Shown: piece after piece, positions 37,341-50,308 of the stretch
Position numbering within the stretch: the first letter of the stretch is position 1
Layout of the letters: every line of letters begins with the position of its first letter
From: Platycnemis pennipes
Taxonomy: Eukaryota > Arthropoda > Insecta > Odonata > Platycnemididae
Assembly: GCA_933228895.1 (NCBI GenBank)
Contig: OW121857.1
Coordinates: forward strand, 73,279,672 to 73,343,671
Direction of reading: 5' to 3'
DNA: 64,000 bases
Notes under the pieces: generated by a model
Database searches by the model: none
What the model saw: the letters and a program-made list of their open reading frames with translations, nothing else
What the model was told of the DNA's origin: nothing
Made by a program: the position numbers and the translations under genes

Positions 37341-38067
37341 ACATTGGTGAGAGGCGTGGATCCATGAATTGCACGGTATAGTGGTCCTTTCACGACCGCC
37401 GAGTGAAATCGTTCCTAGAAGTCTCGTAGGCAGAGGGGAGTTGAAGGGTGTGGATGTACAGAAAATTATCCGAAGTCAAGAAATACGACTCACTAAGGGG
37501 AAGGATTCGATCAACAAGAGCATATATTTTTTTTCACCTCTCAGGTGTCAGAAAGAATATTAATTACTTTACTGAAAATCTTCATCGTATTGAAGCTCGC
37601 TAGGAACAAAGCGCCCCTCATTAACTGTGCACATTGCTATTTGTCCAATATCTGTTATGCATCATGATGGTAATTCCTAATTATGCTATGCAACTCATCA
37701 CCACATTTCGTATAAAACTGATCGTCCTTGTCTATGCATTTGGGAAAATTTTAGTAACCCTGACCAGCTGTGCGGAATGCGATTAGAACTGAAATGCCTT
37801 TCAGTTCTGTGTACATGCGAAAAGTTCTGTAATGATTTATTGCATAAGGTCTCTCTGCGGCAAAGATAAATGAATTTCTAACTAATAATTTACAATTTTA
37901 GAGGCTAAACGTGCCTTATTTGATTATCATTTATATTTTAAGTCTATATGAGAATGAGTGATACTGGATTAGAAATTATGTATTGAAGAGGCTCCTATGG
38001 GAAAACTATGAAAATGGAGAAATCTCAATCTTAGGTATTACTCCTCTAGCTTAAAGTTTTAGAAGAG

Positions 38068-38126
38068 AAATGGATCCAGCAACTAGTTCTAAAAATGGTT
38101 CTAGTTCAAATGGATCTAGCAACCAG
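38068..38126. repeat. Short direct repeat
   Basis: AAATGGATCCAGCAACTAG (38068) recurs as AAATGGATCTAGCAACCAG (38108), 40 bp apart, with a partial copy of the TTCTAG element between them. A local duplication with no evident function. Confidence 0.7.
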
Positions 38127-38884
38127 CAAGACCTTCCTGGACAAAACTAATGCCTAAAGGTATTCCACAACCAGCTTATTATCTCCCAAATGCTTTTAAA
38201 AAATTTCCTATGTATATACATTACACCACTCTCCCATTAGCAAACGCTATTTTAAACTCAGGTGGCAAATGTAAGAATGTATAAGCTATTATGGTTAGCC
38301 CAGATGGAATTTTCATGATATAGTCTTGTTTCACGAGATGTAAATGAGGAAACTAATATCTGGGTTACTAATTTCTCGTTCTGAGAGCTACCACTAGGAT
38401 CGGAATCCGACATCGGAGCCCGGAGAATACCTCAGCCAATGTCGGAGTCCACCATCCTTCTAGGAATTTAACTGCATTATATGCATTGGTCATTGCATAT
38501 TTTCGCCCTACTTCACAGCCAACCACGTTCAGTGCTGTCAAACTTTGTCTCAGGGAATTTCCAGATGAATGAGGTTATGCTGTCCCTCTTCACGCATAAC
38601 ACGACGTCATTCGAATGAAGATGTACTCACGGAGGCTAGACGGAGAGACACAGGTTGGCCAGGCACGCCAAACAACCGGTGGGCACTTCAATATCCACAA
38701 AGACTTTTTGTTCGGATAAAAAAAGGAACTAACAGCGCTGATATTTATTGGAGAGCCTGCTACCCGACGTAGGGGAGGAAAATTTCATCTCGTTGGGGGA
38801 TAAAAATATGAAATTTGGGGAAATGTTTTTGTGGGGAAGGGGGTCGGAGCACGTAGGGTAGCATGTAACATAGTTTACACAGTG

Positions 38885-39290
38885 AGAAAAAGATAGGAGG
38901 GTGAAGTATGAAAAGGATAGGACGAGTAGTGAAAGAGAAGGAAAGAAAAAAGAAAAGGCCGGAGAGTAGGGGATGAGAAGGGGGTGGAAAGGATAGGAGG
39001 TGGGGGGTGATGTATATGGTATCCGAGAATGAGTAGCGGGGGGGAGTGGGTCGCAGGTCTCATTCCCCCCTCTCCCCTCCCCCATAGCGCCCATTACATT
39101 CGCTCATTCAAGGCTTGGAGATGCGATCCCCAGGTGCGTCTGGGAAGGGCGCTGAATCCCTCCTATATCCCCCATGATCCCTCTCCACCCAATCCCCAAG
39201 AAGATAGAATCCCACCCCTTCCAACACCCCGCCCTCTCCCGCCCCATCCCTCCCACGCTCCCCACTCCCTTCTCTCCCCATGCCGATGCT
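38885..39290. repeat. Purine-rich then pyrimidine-rich tract
   Basis: A/G-rich from 38885 to about 39050, then C/T-rich from about 39055 to 39290, switching almost without a gap. Confidence 0.75.
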
Positions 39291-41084
39291 GACGGGTAGC
39301 CTAGCGAGGAGAGGTGGGTGATGAGCTCTGCCTCGTTTCGATGCGAAACTGCCCCAGCTTACGTGGGAAGCTTAAAGTCCTCATGCTGGCCGTATATGCC
39401 GAGGCTGTAAATTTTATCCATGGCGGGTTATTCTCAAAAATAATATGTCGGATGATGGAGAGAACCCTCTTTACATAAATATTTTTATGAATGTAACGGA
39501 ATTTCACAAATAGCCCGAATTTAAGCAGGGTGTATTTCCATTCGTTAAGTGTTGTTTAAGAAGGTATAAACATTTATCTTAGTGTTTCGTAGTTTTATAT
39601 TTTACCAGGGAAAGAATGTAGAGTTATTGTTATGACTGTTTATTCGTTGATAATATCCCTGGAGTGGAGTTACCGTATGCGACTCCTTTCACAGTGATGG
39701 GTTGAAATAATTTAGACGCATAGAGATGTTTAACGGCGTATGACTGATAACTGCCAAATGTTGACCATGAAGTTATGATAGATGGGTGGCTGCTAATCAA
39801 TCGTTCATTCTTTTTTGTACTTGTAGAATGACTTTAAGTTCAATTGCCAAATGTTGTTCTTTTTTTTCTAAAAACATTCACATAAAATCGCCCTTCTACC
39901 CTGTAAGCCACCACAAGTGTGTGTGGATGAGTTTTTAAAGGGACTAAATGAATGCTCAGCCTAATGGGATGGTGCTCAGTGACGAATTTATCAGATAATA
40001 TTGTTCCATACTATGATCGCTGATAATGTTGGCGTAAAGAGTTTATGAAACGGTATTAAAATAATTTTTTGGTATTTGTAACAGTTTCCGCAATAAAGAA
40101 GCTGACGATGTAATACCACCAAGTGAGCATAGATTTATTCACAGGTATTGAAATGTCTTAGAAGGCGGGTTTCTATCTTCGGAGTCGAAAAGGAATTATA
40201 GTTTAAAGGTGCACCTTCAGACCACTTTTGTATAGTGTTGCTTCTCAACCATGCTTTAAGATTTCGAGGGTCTATATCGCATATTAAAATCTGGATTGAT
40301 CAAAGTATCTTCCATAGCCCTATATCTCTCACTCTTAGACTCAAAGACAATATATTGTTAACAGTGCCCATAGATTGTAAGAAGGAGATAAACTTTAATC
40401 ATGCTTCAATATTAAAAGCTTCGTGCCTTTAAAACTGTTATTGCATAGGTCGTAGGCTGGATCCAAGCGAGGGGTGAATGGTAGGGATTCTAGTGGTGTA
40501 TCGAAGATGAATGGGTTTTCGCGGTAAAGGGGGAAGAGGGTTTTATATGATTAAGGAGAAATTGCTAGTAAGATATTGAGAGCTAATGAGAGGGAGCGGA
40601 TGTGACTGCGACATCGATGGCGCTAAGGACTGCGGGCGGAGATCAATGGAACTAGCCTGGAACCCTGTCTCGCCCTGGATTCAAGAGAAACGACGAAGCC
40701 GGACACGTGTTTGTCCGAATTTTCTCCCCTCCCCCTCACACTCTTTTCGGATCCTCGTGTTTCCGCTACCTCTCCCTCCAGTGAGGGCCTTGAATGCTCA
40801 CCCCGCGGCCCACGATTTTTCTCCCCCCATTTTCGCTTTCCGAAGCGATCCATGCCACACGCAGCGAAGCGACCGGTTGGTCCGTGTTCGGACGTATTTG
40901 TGCGTACGTGTATCCCCGCATCCAGCTTCGCCTCAGGAGGATGAAGTGAGATCTAGGGAGGATGAAGGGGGAGGTGAAAGAGGGATGGAATGGCGGAAAT
41001 GGACAGATCTTTCCATCCCTTCGGAGGATATTTAGTAGGGGATTGTGTGCGGCGCCTCCTAGCTCCATGTAGGAAGGGATACAA

Positions 41085-41230
41085 GCACTCACCCTAGTCC
41101 GGGAGCCCTCGGGTCAAATACCGCATGGGGCGGCTTTCAACCCGACGGCAAGCGAAAAATGGATGCCTCGGGGACGAAGTCCTCCTTGGCTAACATGAGA
41201 ATATTTATCTCATGTCAGCCAAGCCCTTTA
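41085..41230 (+). mobile_element. Possible tRNA-like fragment followed by a strong hairpin
   Basis: CTCGGGTCAAATACCGCATG (from about 41108) resembles a T arm with B box GGTCAAATACC. It is followed by a GC-rich body and a 16-bp-arm hairpin at 41185-41223. I see no convincing A box, so calling it a SINE is tentative; it may be some other small element. Confidence 0.3.
41185..41223. repeat. Inverted repeat, 16-bp arms, 7-nt loop
   Basis: The left arm CTTGGCTAACATGAGA (41185-41200) pairs with TCTCATGTCAGCCAAG (41208-41223) with one mismatch, around the loop ATATTTA. The inverted repeat would fold as DNA or as intronic RNA. No T-run follows that would suggest a Pol III terminator. Confidence 0.85.
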
Positions 41231-42599
41231 AAGAGGATCATCATCTCCAAATTCTCAGGTTCGTGTTTTCATATGAAATAACGTATAGCTTCGCACCTTA
41301 ACTATACTTTTTCCAGCGAAAAGGGAAATAAAGCGTGAGGAATATGATAATCACCAATGCAAATTATACGCTGATATATCAATGATTAAAATTACAATGA
41401 AAGATTCCCGAGAAATGTAAAGGCAGTCACACTAAAGGTAACAATGAAGCGGCTTTGAAGTACTTCCATTCTTCTTGCCGCGCCGGGTTAGCATAGCAGC
41501 GTTGGCGATCACGTTGGCGAATATCTCTCTATTAGTCGTTTCTCTTATTGCTAAAGAGGGTAGATTTCGGTAAAACAGTCGCTTTTCTTCATTTAGAACC
41601 TCGTCTTCTTTTCATCTTGCCTCCTTACATGATTGCCAAATTGTATTTCTCTAGATAACGCATCATGAAGCCAACTATTGAATAATGATGCCGAAATAAC
41701 TTCATACAATCACGCAATGAAATGCTGGAAAAGTTATTGACCAAAATTAACACTGAAACCGTTCGTTTAGTTAAGACACAAGGAAATGTTTTATCAGAGG
41801 TTCACAATTGGAGACTGTGTGCCATTCCACAGATGTTGAGGAATATTTAAAACAACTTGGTGCGAACCAATCACTATTAGGACTCCTATTTAGATGCCTG
41901 ATATCTGTGTATGTTTCCAGACGGATGTTCGCAGTTGTCTCCCCCGGCATCGTTTGTCCGAACTTTACGGATCTCCACCCTCGTCTTTTCTTTGTGCCGT
42001 TCGGCTGTTATGGATTGATCGAAAACCGCGCATTATTCTCTGAAATGGCTATCCACTACCGAAACCACCCTATCGCCTTTGCGGATATTCAGTGCCCTCC
42101 CTCCGTTCGCTGGTGTCCCCGCACTTGCCTGGCTTGTGCTTCCATTCCTCCGAGGCAAAGATTCCTCCGTTAAATACGGGGATATACGGAATAGCGTATG
42201 GGCATGAGCTACAGTGCCCAGAGGCTGCGTAGAAGGTGAGCTGAGGTAGGAAGCCACCCCCTCTTACAAATTTTCTTCCTCCGATTTTGCTTACAGAAAC
42301 GCCCACAACGCTAAGGTATTTCCTCCCCTTTCCCATAATGTCTCTTTTATTTAACTTTCCTCTGCTCCCTCTCCTCCCAGGACATTGCTACACCCGAAGT
42401 GCAGCGTGGCTCAAAAATCCCTTGTTTTCCACCCAGGAGGGCTGAGAGTGGGCTAGTTCCTTTTTATGTCTTCTCTCATCCTCTTGTGTGGAAAGGTGGT
42501 AGTGTAGGCTTTATCGTAAGGCGTGCGGAAGAATATATGAACCTGTTTTTGGCTTGAGCTTAAGTTTACATATTTTTACTGAGGGAGTGGTCGAAAAAA

Positions 42600-42712
42600 C
42601 TACGCACATTAAATTTTAGTGGCCCTGAATTCCACCCCTGATAGCGATCCCGAATCCGTCAATCGATGAATAACCTTAACCACTGTAGCTATAATAGGGG
42701 TGCGCAAATGTT
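42600..42712 (-). mobile_element. tRNA-headed SINE fragment, minus strand
   Basis: On the minus strand TATAGCTACAGTGGTTAAGG is a good A box. About 36 nt later GGATTCGGGATCGCTATCAG is an eroded B-box/T-arm region, followed by AGGGGTGGAATTCAGGGCC. The spacing fits a tRNA promoter. No acceptor-stem partner is present, and there is no recognisable SINE body or tail beyond about 42600. Confidence 0.5.
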
Positions 42713-44624
42713 TTTCTAGCATTAGGATTGTTATTCCAAAGGATAATGAATCTAGATTTTGACACCATACCATCCCTTGATGAAATCCACACACTGAAGT
42801 GTGGTAATGAGGTTAGATACCAGCGCATTGAAGCAATAATGATAAATAGCTGTTTAGATAACTATTTTATGATCAACATCGATTGATCAGAAGAGTGTAT
42901 CACGACGAAATATAATTGATCACAAAAAATTGAATAATTTTACCAAATTTATCTCATTAGCATTCTATTCTACACTAGATAAAAATATTTCTCTACACTG
43001 AAAAAAACAACCTCATCGGTTAAGATACATTTTAGGTTATTCCTAAGAATCTCACAAATGAATACCTAATATTTGGTCAATCGCATTATGGTTATTCTCT
43101 CCTAAGAGATATGCCCCACAAAATATAACAGAAAGATATTAAACTTTTCAACCTGATATAGTTTCGAAGATATTGCTGACGAGGTAAGTTATGTGAAGCT
43201 GAAGCAATAAGCAAGCTAAATACCGAATCCTTTAAGGGAAACGTTGCACTTGATGCTACAAAGAGATTTCCTTCATAGGTTTAAAATCGGCGTTTCAGCT
43301 CTTGGAAAAATGCTTCCCTTTAAAGGCAGAGGGATATCCTAATGACGCCTTGAGTTATGTTCCTCTTAGCGTAAACAGCGCCATCTCAACATAATCATTT
43401 CAGGCACGTGGAAAAGGGGGCAGAGTCGATCTGAAGGCTGAGGATGGAAAACCGATGTTCGAGAGTAATGTCTTTCCGCAAGCGATTTCAATTCCTTCCT
43501 CCCACCCTCCAATCCCCAACCATATACTCCCACCCACCACTAGCAGGGATAAAAAGAATGAATAAAATGAAATAAACCATTTCTCTTTCCCTCCTTTCCC
43601 CCGCCTCTTCCCGTTACGATTCAATTTTAATCCTCCTGCGTTGAACTCGAATAACCTTCAAGGTGTACCCTAAGAACAGCCCCATATTCCTATCTAAATG
43701 CATGTGTGTATAAATGCGCCGCGTGGATTTATACCGTCCGGGAGTGTTCTTTACTCTCAGTTTGTGAGCCGGCGGGGGTTGTTTCCACCCTTAGTTCCAA
43801 ACCCCGTTTTAAATAAAAACACGCCCTTTCTGCCTCGATCTCTCGCAAGCCACCAAACATTCTTCAGACCCGTTCTCTCGGCTACTACGAGGCTCGTAAG
43901 TTCCGCCTTTCCTCTTCAATCCATTTCCACTGCAGCCTAGCACCCCCCTCCCCTTGCCAACCACTCATCTATTCTGACTCGCCGTCTCCCCGCCTTTTGC
44001 TTTCATACGCATCCAATCTCGTCTTTCAAATGTTCACTTCGAATGATCTATTTAAAAATTTTATCACCCCATTTTCATGAATTGCAATAGTTCAAGAATA
44101 AGTATCCAGTTGATTTCTCAATTTGAATATCATGGAATTAATGTGGTTTTTTTCGTCTCGAAGAGAGAAATTGTGTATTACACTCCCTGTCTGATTTTCG
44201 GAACTGATGAATATTTTCAAGACTAGTCCATCTTCATTTGAGCAATGGGATATTCTGAGTTTCAGATTTGGACGTGAAAACTGCACATGCCATGTAAAGA
44301 ATGACACCAGTTGTCTATTGGCTAAATCTCCCCAAGTTTAGGTTAGTATATTGTTAGCTCGTTCCAAACCAAACAAAAAGGATCGGTAACTATCAATTAG
44401 TTATGGTAGAAGGAGAATTAAATAATTACATTATTTTCTATCAGCAAACTATGTGAAGTACTTTTTCAATGCAGTCTTTTTTTGGTTTTACTTCCCTATT
44501 TGTTTTGATGCTATGATGTTTTGTGGTTCTGTCTAGGAATATTTTATAGGTTTGCATCTTAAGTGTGATTTATATTTCCAATCGATTATATAGATTATTT
44601 CTTTACAATAATTCTTCTTTTTTC

Positions 44625-44761
44625 AAAAGATAACGAAAATTTGCAATTTACCTGATAGAAAATTTACAAATCAGACCTGATGATGTTGCAGTGCCAGCAA
44701 AACCCGGGACGGAATAAAGGTGTTTTTAGCTGTGGTAAATTGCTAATTTTTGTTATCTTTT
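44625..44761. mobile_element. 137-bp element with 28-bp terminal inverted repeats
   Basis: The left terminus (44625-44652, starting AAAAGATAAC and ending GCAATTTACC) and the complement of the right terminus (44734-44761) match at 26 of 28 positions. The interior holds CCTGATGATGTTGCAGTGCC and then CCCGGGACGGAATAAAGGTG. The interior resembles 3'-end motifs of some retroelements, and its CTGATGA recalls a hammerhead core, but the matching GAAA is absent. Most simply a short non-autonomous inverted-repeat element. No target-site duplication was seen. Confidence 0.75.
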
Positions 44762-45249
44762 CATATATTCGAATACCACGCAATATCGCCGGAATCTACT
44801 GTCTTTATTTTTTGTTACCTTGCAGTCTATTAAGCTCTCATATACGCTCTTCTGTATAATATTTAAATTTGACCGTCAATTATAAGTTCCAGATTCCTTT
44901 TAAAAATCCTCAAAAAAGTTCCCCTTCAGCTATTTATAGTTTTCTTTAGAAATGCACTTTTATTTTTTTTCCTCGCCACTTCGATTTTTCTAGGAGTGAG
45001 GAAACGAAGCGAGAGAGATGAAGGAGGGCCTAGAAAAAAATTTGACGCGAATATTGACGTAGCCAGAGATATGCACCCTGTTAGTGGTGCGTGGGGGCGT
45101 CCCGTTAGCCCCGCATCGAAGACCTTTCACGTGTAGGTTCGGACTATTTTTTCCTTCCCCTCACCCCTTTTTTTCAAAAGCCCCCTTTTTATCCTCATTC
45201 CCTCGTTTTTTCCCTCGTCCTGGGCCCTACACCCTTCTCCTCCCCCCCA

Positions 45250-45790
45250 CCCCCTGACCGCCATGAATGCGGGGGTGGTAACTGCTGTGAGGGTAGAGGA
45301 AACGCTGCTTCGCTCGTGGAAGGGTATGAAGAGGGAGGGGGGAAGGTAGAGGCGGTGGAAAGGGTTTCAAAGAGGCAGGGGAACAACAATGGTGGACCCC
45401 GGAGCCTGTATAGAAAGGATCTAATCAATCACGTGGGATGGGAGTGGGGGGAGGGGCGTGTCGGGTGGGGATGGCCATTCTGGGAAGGGCGTGGTGTAGG
45501 GGAACTGCGTCTGGCCCTGCGTCCTTATAGCTCGCGAGAGAGGGTTGGGGGTGAGAGGTTTTTGAAGGGGATGCAATGTCGGTCTCCGGTGGAGGGAAGA
45601 TTCCCCACCCCCCGCCTCCCACGCCCCCGCCCCCGTTCCCCGCAGAAAAAGGCGGGTTCTTGCATCTCCCGCCTCGTGGCGCGATTTATCAAGCGCTTTC
45701 CTCCCTTTTCCCCGTTTCGACATCCTGACTCCAGAATGATTCCCAGGGCCGACTGCCTTTCTCGTCCGCTTTTCCGCGCCCCCCCTCCCT
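45250..45790. repeat. G-rich then C-rich, CpG-containing tract
   Basis: G-rich on the + strand from 45250 to about 45590, then C-rich (CCCCACCCCCCGCC-like) to 45790. It is GC-rich overall with many CpGs. Overlapping frames on both strands (45316-45792 plus, 45421-45846 minus) look like composition artefacts. Confidence 0.7.
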
Positions 45791-47399
45791 AGCCAGGAAA
45801 GTAGCCTTCTATATCTCACTCGACTCCCTTTTGTGTTGCCGCCCATTTATTTCTTCTGCCTCCCTTCATATATATAAATATATGAACGTATTTGTTTATT
45901 TTGTGCCCACGAAAGAGACGTGGGTGTAAGGATGAGGGGTAAAGGGTTTTCGGGCAGTTGTTCCTTGTTGTCCTCGGTTACGTCCGTAGTTCACAGATAC
46001 GCGCTTTTATCCTGTTTAATTTATCGCAATTATAGATTAATACCCACAAATAACAGTGGTATTCAGGTCAACTGGGGAATGGAATGCTTTTCCCTTTGTG
46101 GCCCATTGAAATCCTTTTCTGTTCTCATGGAAATGCTTCGATTTGTCCTCCGTAATAAACATATCAAAGACGATGTTGTTATTCAATTCGTATTGTTGTA
46201 TACAGCAACGGTATACTCATGCTTCCTCAAAGCTTCTTTTTCAATCTTGGAAAATGTACTTGAGGTTATGGATGCTCTAGGATTATTTGCCAGTTCTTTC
46301 AATGGGGTTTTGCGCCGCAAATATAGCGGCTCATAAAGAATGAGGCTCTTTTACCAAAAATCGCGTAAATGTTATTATTCAATGCAGTAATGGTTTGTCT
46401 CCATTACTTTGTTGGGAATTATTTTCTTAACAAATCCATTGTTCGAAAACTCAATTGTTCACGGATAGAAACATACACTGTATAAAATAGAATAACTCCT
46501 TTTCATATTATCCTTAAGATTCCAATTATTTAAAGGCTTTGAACGATATCAGCGATAAATAGGCTTTCTTCTAGTCTGTCTTGAATGATTTCCGTATTAA
46601 GTCAATCTCTTACAGTTAATTGTAATTGGTTCAAATAACGAAGCAGGAATAAATGGGGTTTTACTTGGGTACTCATCTACATTATATAATTAACGTGTGA
46701 TTGCTCTGATAACTCACTCTCATGCCTATCTTTTCACACACTTTTGCTGAGCAAGCTGAGTCTAATCCGTCTATTTAGTACCAACTATAAATATTCTCAT
46801 TTCATTGAATATATGCAGTTGCTCTTTTGATGTCTAGGTACAAGTATTGTATAACTGTATAATAATTTTGTAATAAAAACGGTATAATAAACATTTCTAT
46901 TTTAATTTATATGAAGTTCAGCCTGCAAGAATATAATGCGAGTTAATTTTCTAATGCCTAAATATCATCTTGACTTCAATGACGGGTATATTTTCCGTAA
47001 AAGTAGCCTGGCGTTTGATTGAATTGTGCTCTGAATGCAATGCCATTTTCGTCTTGTCTGCGGTGGTCAGCAGTCCCAGACCATGGACACACGAAACAGT
47101 CACCATTATTCCAAAACCACTCCCTCCTCCTGGACCCTGGTCAGGCGAATCTACCCCCCGATCCGAACCCTTTCCCTCACTAATCACCCTTCTCGCCAAT
47201 TAAACCGGCCAGCCACCCCCAGACCCATGCTTTGCCTCCTGCGCCCTTTTTCCTCCCCCCGTGACAACCCGCCCACTCGCAGCCACCCCTATTCCTCCCC
47301 AGACCCCCTTGCCTCAGGGTACACATTTGAAGTCTCCGCTAACCCCTACACTCACTATCCTTTGCATTTCTTGCGGCTAAAAAGCCTCAATTGAATCAC

Positions 47400-48620
47400 T
47401 CGTGATCCAAGGAGCTTGAATCGCAAAATCGTGAGTCGATAAAAGTGTGGAAAAATTGGTTTAATTCTTGCACTTAAGGATATTTTACTACATTAAAAAT
47501 ATTAGCACACTCATAGCAAATATAATAGTTTATTAGGAAGTTAACACCTAATTAATACTTTAGTATTGGTCACTTTGATTTTTGCTAATTTGTGAATTAA
47601 TACTGCATAATACAAATCATGAAATCTGATTAAATATCAAGGAAATGTTGAAGGCACACGGTTTATCTAATCTCATAGAGCACATCTCATTGCCATCCCG
47701 TGGTACCAAATCTTAAGTGGCGATTATTCCGATACTCGGCCCGAAATTTAAAAAGGGTCAATGGCTTCAATTTATTACCATCCGTTTTTGCGACAATGCG
47801 CTTCTTATTAGGTATTCGAGACTTTAGTAAATCTGTTATACTTAAATTTAATCTTCTCCAAGAGCCAGCGCTGCCATTAATGGAAAAGTACGTTTGACTT
47901 GTGTGGGTAGATTTTGTTAAGTAAACACGATAAAAGTTGACACGTAGGTTATAGGGCCAGATCGCTATATTATACTGCAGTTCTTAAAACATTTTTTGAC
48001 TATGATCACACAACTTGATAACAGGTTGGGGAATCGTGATAGGCTGATAGATTTTAAATAAATTATGTGTACTAAGCAGGCCAACTTAATGCATTCTTAT
48101 CTATATCACTATGTTATGCATGCCCTTATCGTAGTTTCGGTGCTTTATAGTATTACATTCGCAACTTCATTGTACATTTACTTGGGTGGTATAAGGCTTT
48201 TTTGATTCACCTGATTCCAAACTCGGTTTCATACTCCCATGTATGTAAAGTCTTTGGGTCAATGTTAAAATGAAAATCTTTTAAAATAAAATTATGACGT
48301 TACATGCGAAGTATGTTCAATCAGCGAAATTGCCAATAATGTGTGTAGCAGGCGTTTTAATAGTAGCAGTTTCTTTTTATGACAAGAAATATCGGAGCAG
48401 GATTATTTTCGACCTCGCTTATAATGAGCTAATTTCTTTATCCAATAATGATTGGTAGATATAATCTTTAAATCCAAGGGAAATACTCGGTTAAGTAATC
48501 ACATGTAAATAGTAAAAGTGCATTCTACTACTTAATAGTGGATTTCGCATCATCATGTTTCACACAATACTTCTCTGAATTTAACAAAGGAGAAATTTAT
48601 TTTAGGGATTTTTTGAGTGT
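47400..48620. other. AT-rich intron block with nothing recognised
   Basis: About 1.2 kb of AT-rich sequence. No repeat, hairpin or coding segment was noticed on either strand. Confidence 0.6.
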
Positions 48621-49196
48621 CTGCAGTGAGTGCATTTAGCGGCAGCCTAGCCCGTAAGAGAAGCTCGGATGCAATTTTATTTCCCTCTTTTAACTTCCCA
48701 ACCCTCCGTGGCCAACGTCGTAATTTGCCAATCTTGTCGTCGCGAGGTTTTAAATCCACGCGGAAATGGGCCGCTGATGGCGGTGACGACTTTTGAAGGT
48801 GATGAAATCGAAATATTTTCCGCCGCTCTCAGCTGGCCGGCTGCGGCATTAGTCTCCCTCACTCCTCTCTCTCTCTCGTAGGATATACGGCGCTCGCTTT
48901 GCCATAAACGCGTAGTGGGGGGTCACGTATCTCCCTCCCATGACCCTCCCTCTTGTTAGTGTGAGGAAGCACGTTGGATACACGGATGCATTTCATCCGG
49001 GTGTTAATGCCAGCGTCCCCGGGAGACTAGGCAGTCATTTAGCGTTCAATGAACAATTATTTTCCCCACCACCATTTTTATCCCCCCTTTCCGTCAGTTC
49101 ACCCCGCATTAAATCGTCCCATTTTACCGATTTTGCCCCTTTCTACCCGCAGCCTGATTCGTGGGGCGGGGAAAAAAAATATATCACGAGTCCACC

Positions 49197-49208
49197 CGCG
49201 CGCGCGCG
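49197..49208. repeat. (CG)6 dinucleotide run
   Basis: Twelve bases of alternating C and G in a CpG-rich block (about 49180-49660). Such runs favour Z-DNA. Confidence 0.9.
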
Positions 49209-49507
49209 ACTGAAAAAAGTGAAGATCGAAAAGAACTCGTGGGAGAATAAAAAGACGCGAGCGGAAACATGTTTAGGGTCGGCTGCACGTACGAGCGTGG
49301 CCTTCCGCCCCAATTACCGCCCCCCGGGAAAGGAGTTTTCCCGAAAAAAAAAAAAAGCGAAACATGCGAGGGAATGAATGATGAAGGATCTGTGTAATTC
49401 CGTTGCACAATGAATGCAGCGCGGCGCGGCCGCAATATCTCTGACGGCGCTGCCTCCGGACCCCACACCAGGGTGATTGAGAGGGCTTGGGGTGTGGACG
49501 GGAAGGC

Positions 49508-49523
49508 GGGGGGGGGGGGGGGG
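49508..49523 (+). repeat. G16 homopolymer
   Basis: Sixteen consecutive G residues, followed by AAAGGGG, inside a purine-rich tract (about 49470-49740). Long G runs are slippage-prone and often miscounted in assemblies, so the exact length is uncertain. Confidence 0.9.
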
Positions 49524-50295
49524 AAAGGGGGAAGAGATTGAGGGAGGGTGCGAGGTCAAAACGGGTTGGTCAGCGGCTCCACACGCCCTGCCCCGCGACG
49601 CGGACGCCGTGGACGGTCTGTCTGACCTACGCCACGCGGAAATGCTGCTCGGGACGTTCGGTAGGTGGGAGAAAGGACGAAGCAGAGCGGGCATAGGAGG
49701 CTGGGGATGGGGTCGGAACGATGAGGGGGTGGGATTTGACTGAATGCGCAGAATAAAATGAGGGGAAATAGCACTCTGCTTGTCCTCGTGCAGGAAAACA
49801 AACAACAGTCATGGTTCCCTATGCATCACGCTGGCAGGGGTGGTGGAGGGATGACGATCGGAAGATTGGTGGGGATGGAAAAATTTATTTCGCGCAGCGA
49901 AAAGGTGTGGTGGGGAGGGTAAGGGAGAGAGAACGGTGCTAAATTCGTGTCGCTGAGAGAGCTTTCCGGACCGAACCGAATGCGCGAGGTTTTCGACTCC
50001 GTGTTCATTTTTTTCGTCTCGATCCGAGCATATAAAAAAGGAAAACCGATGTGCGCGATTGCGTAGACTTCCGTCATTCCCTGCCCATCAACCCCTTCCC
50101 TCAACTCTCCCCAGAATCCCCCCGACCGCCGCCCGCGCGTATTACGTTATTCTCTTCCCCACCCCCCTCCCACACACTATCCACCCACCGAATTCCCACC
50201 TCCGTCCCTCATATACGTTTTTGTTTTCCCTGTTTATATGGATACGGAGTGTGTGTAGGTGTCGGGATGATAAAAAAAAGGCACAAAGAGAGATA

Positions 50296-50308
50296 GCGCG
50301 CGCGCGCG
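50296..50308. repeat. (GC)6 dinucleotide run
   Basis: Thirteen bases of alternating G and C, just over 1 kb from the run at 49197. Confidence 0.9.

Noticed and set aside
39895..39920. CCTGTAAGCCACC, matching the complement near 23745
   Set aside because: The match is only about 13 bp, with no similarity on either side; too short to claim a repeat family.
44681..44715. Hammerhead ribozyme core (CTGATGA)
   Set aside because: The required GAAA after stem II reads CAAA/AAAC here, and I could not place stems I and III. The short TTGC/GCAA stem alone is not enough.
45920..46336. 138-codon open frame, plus strand
   Set aside because: It has mixed composition but no recognisable domain, no splice or start context and no homologue I know. 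It also extends into an AT-rich block with ordinary stop frequency on either side. Left as chance.
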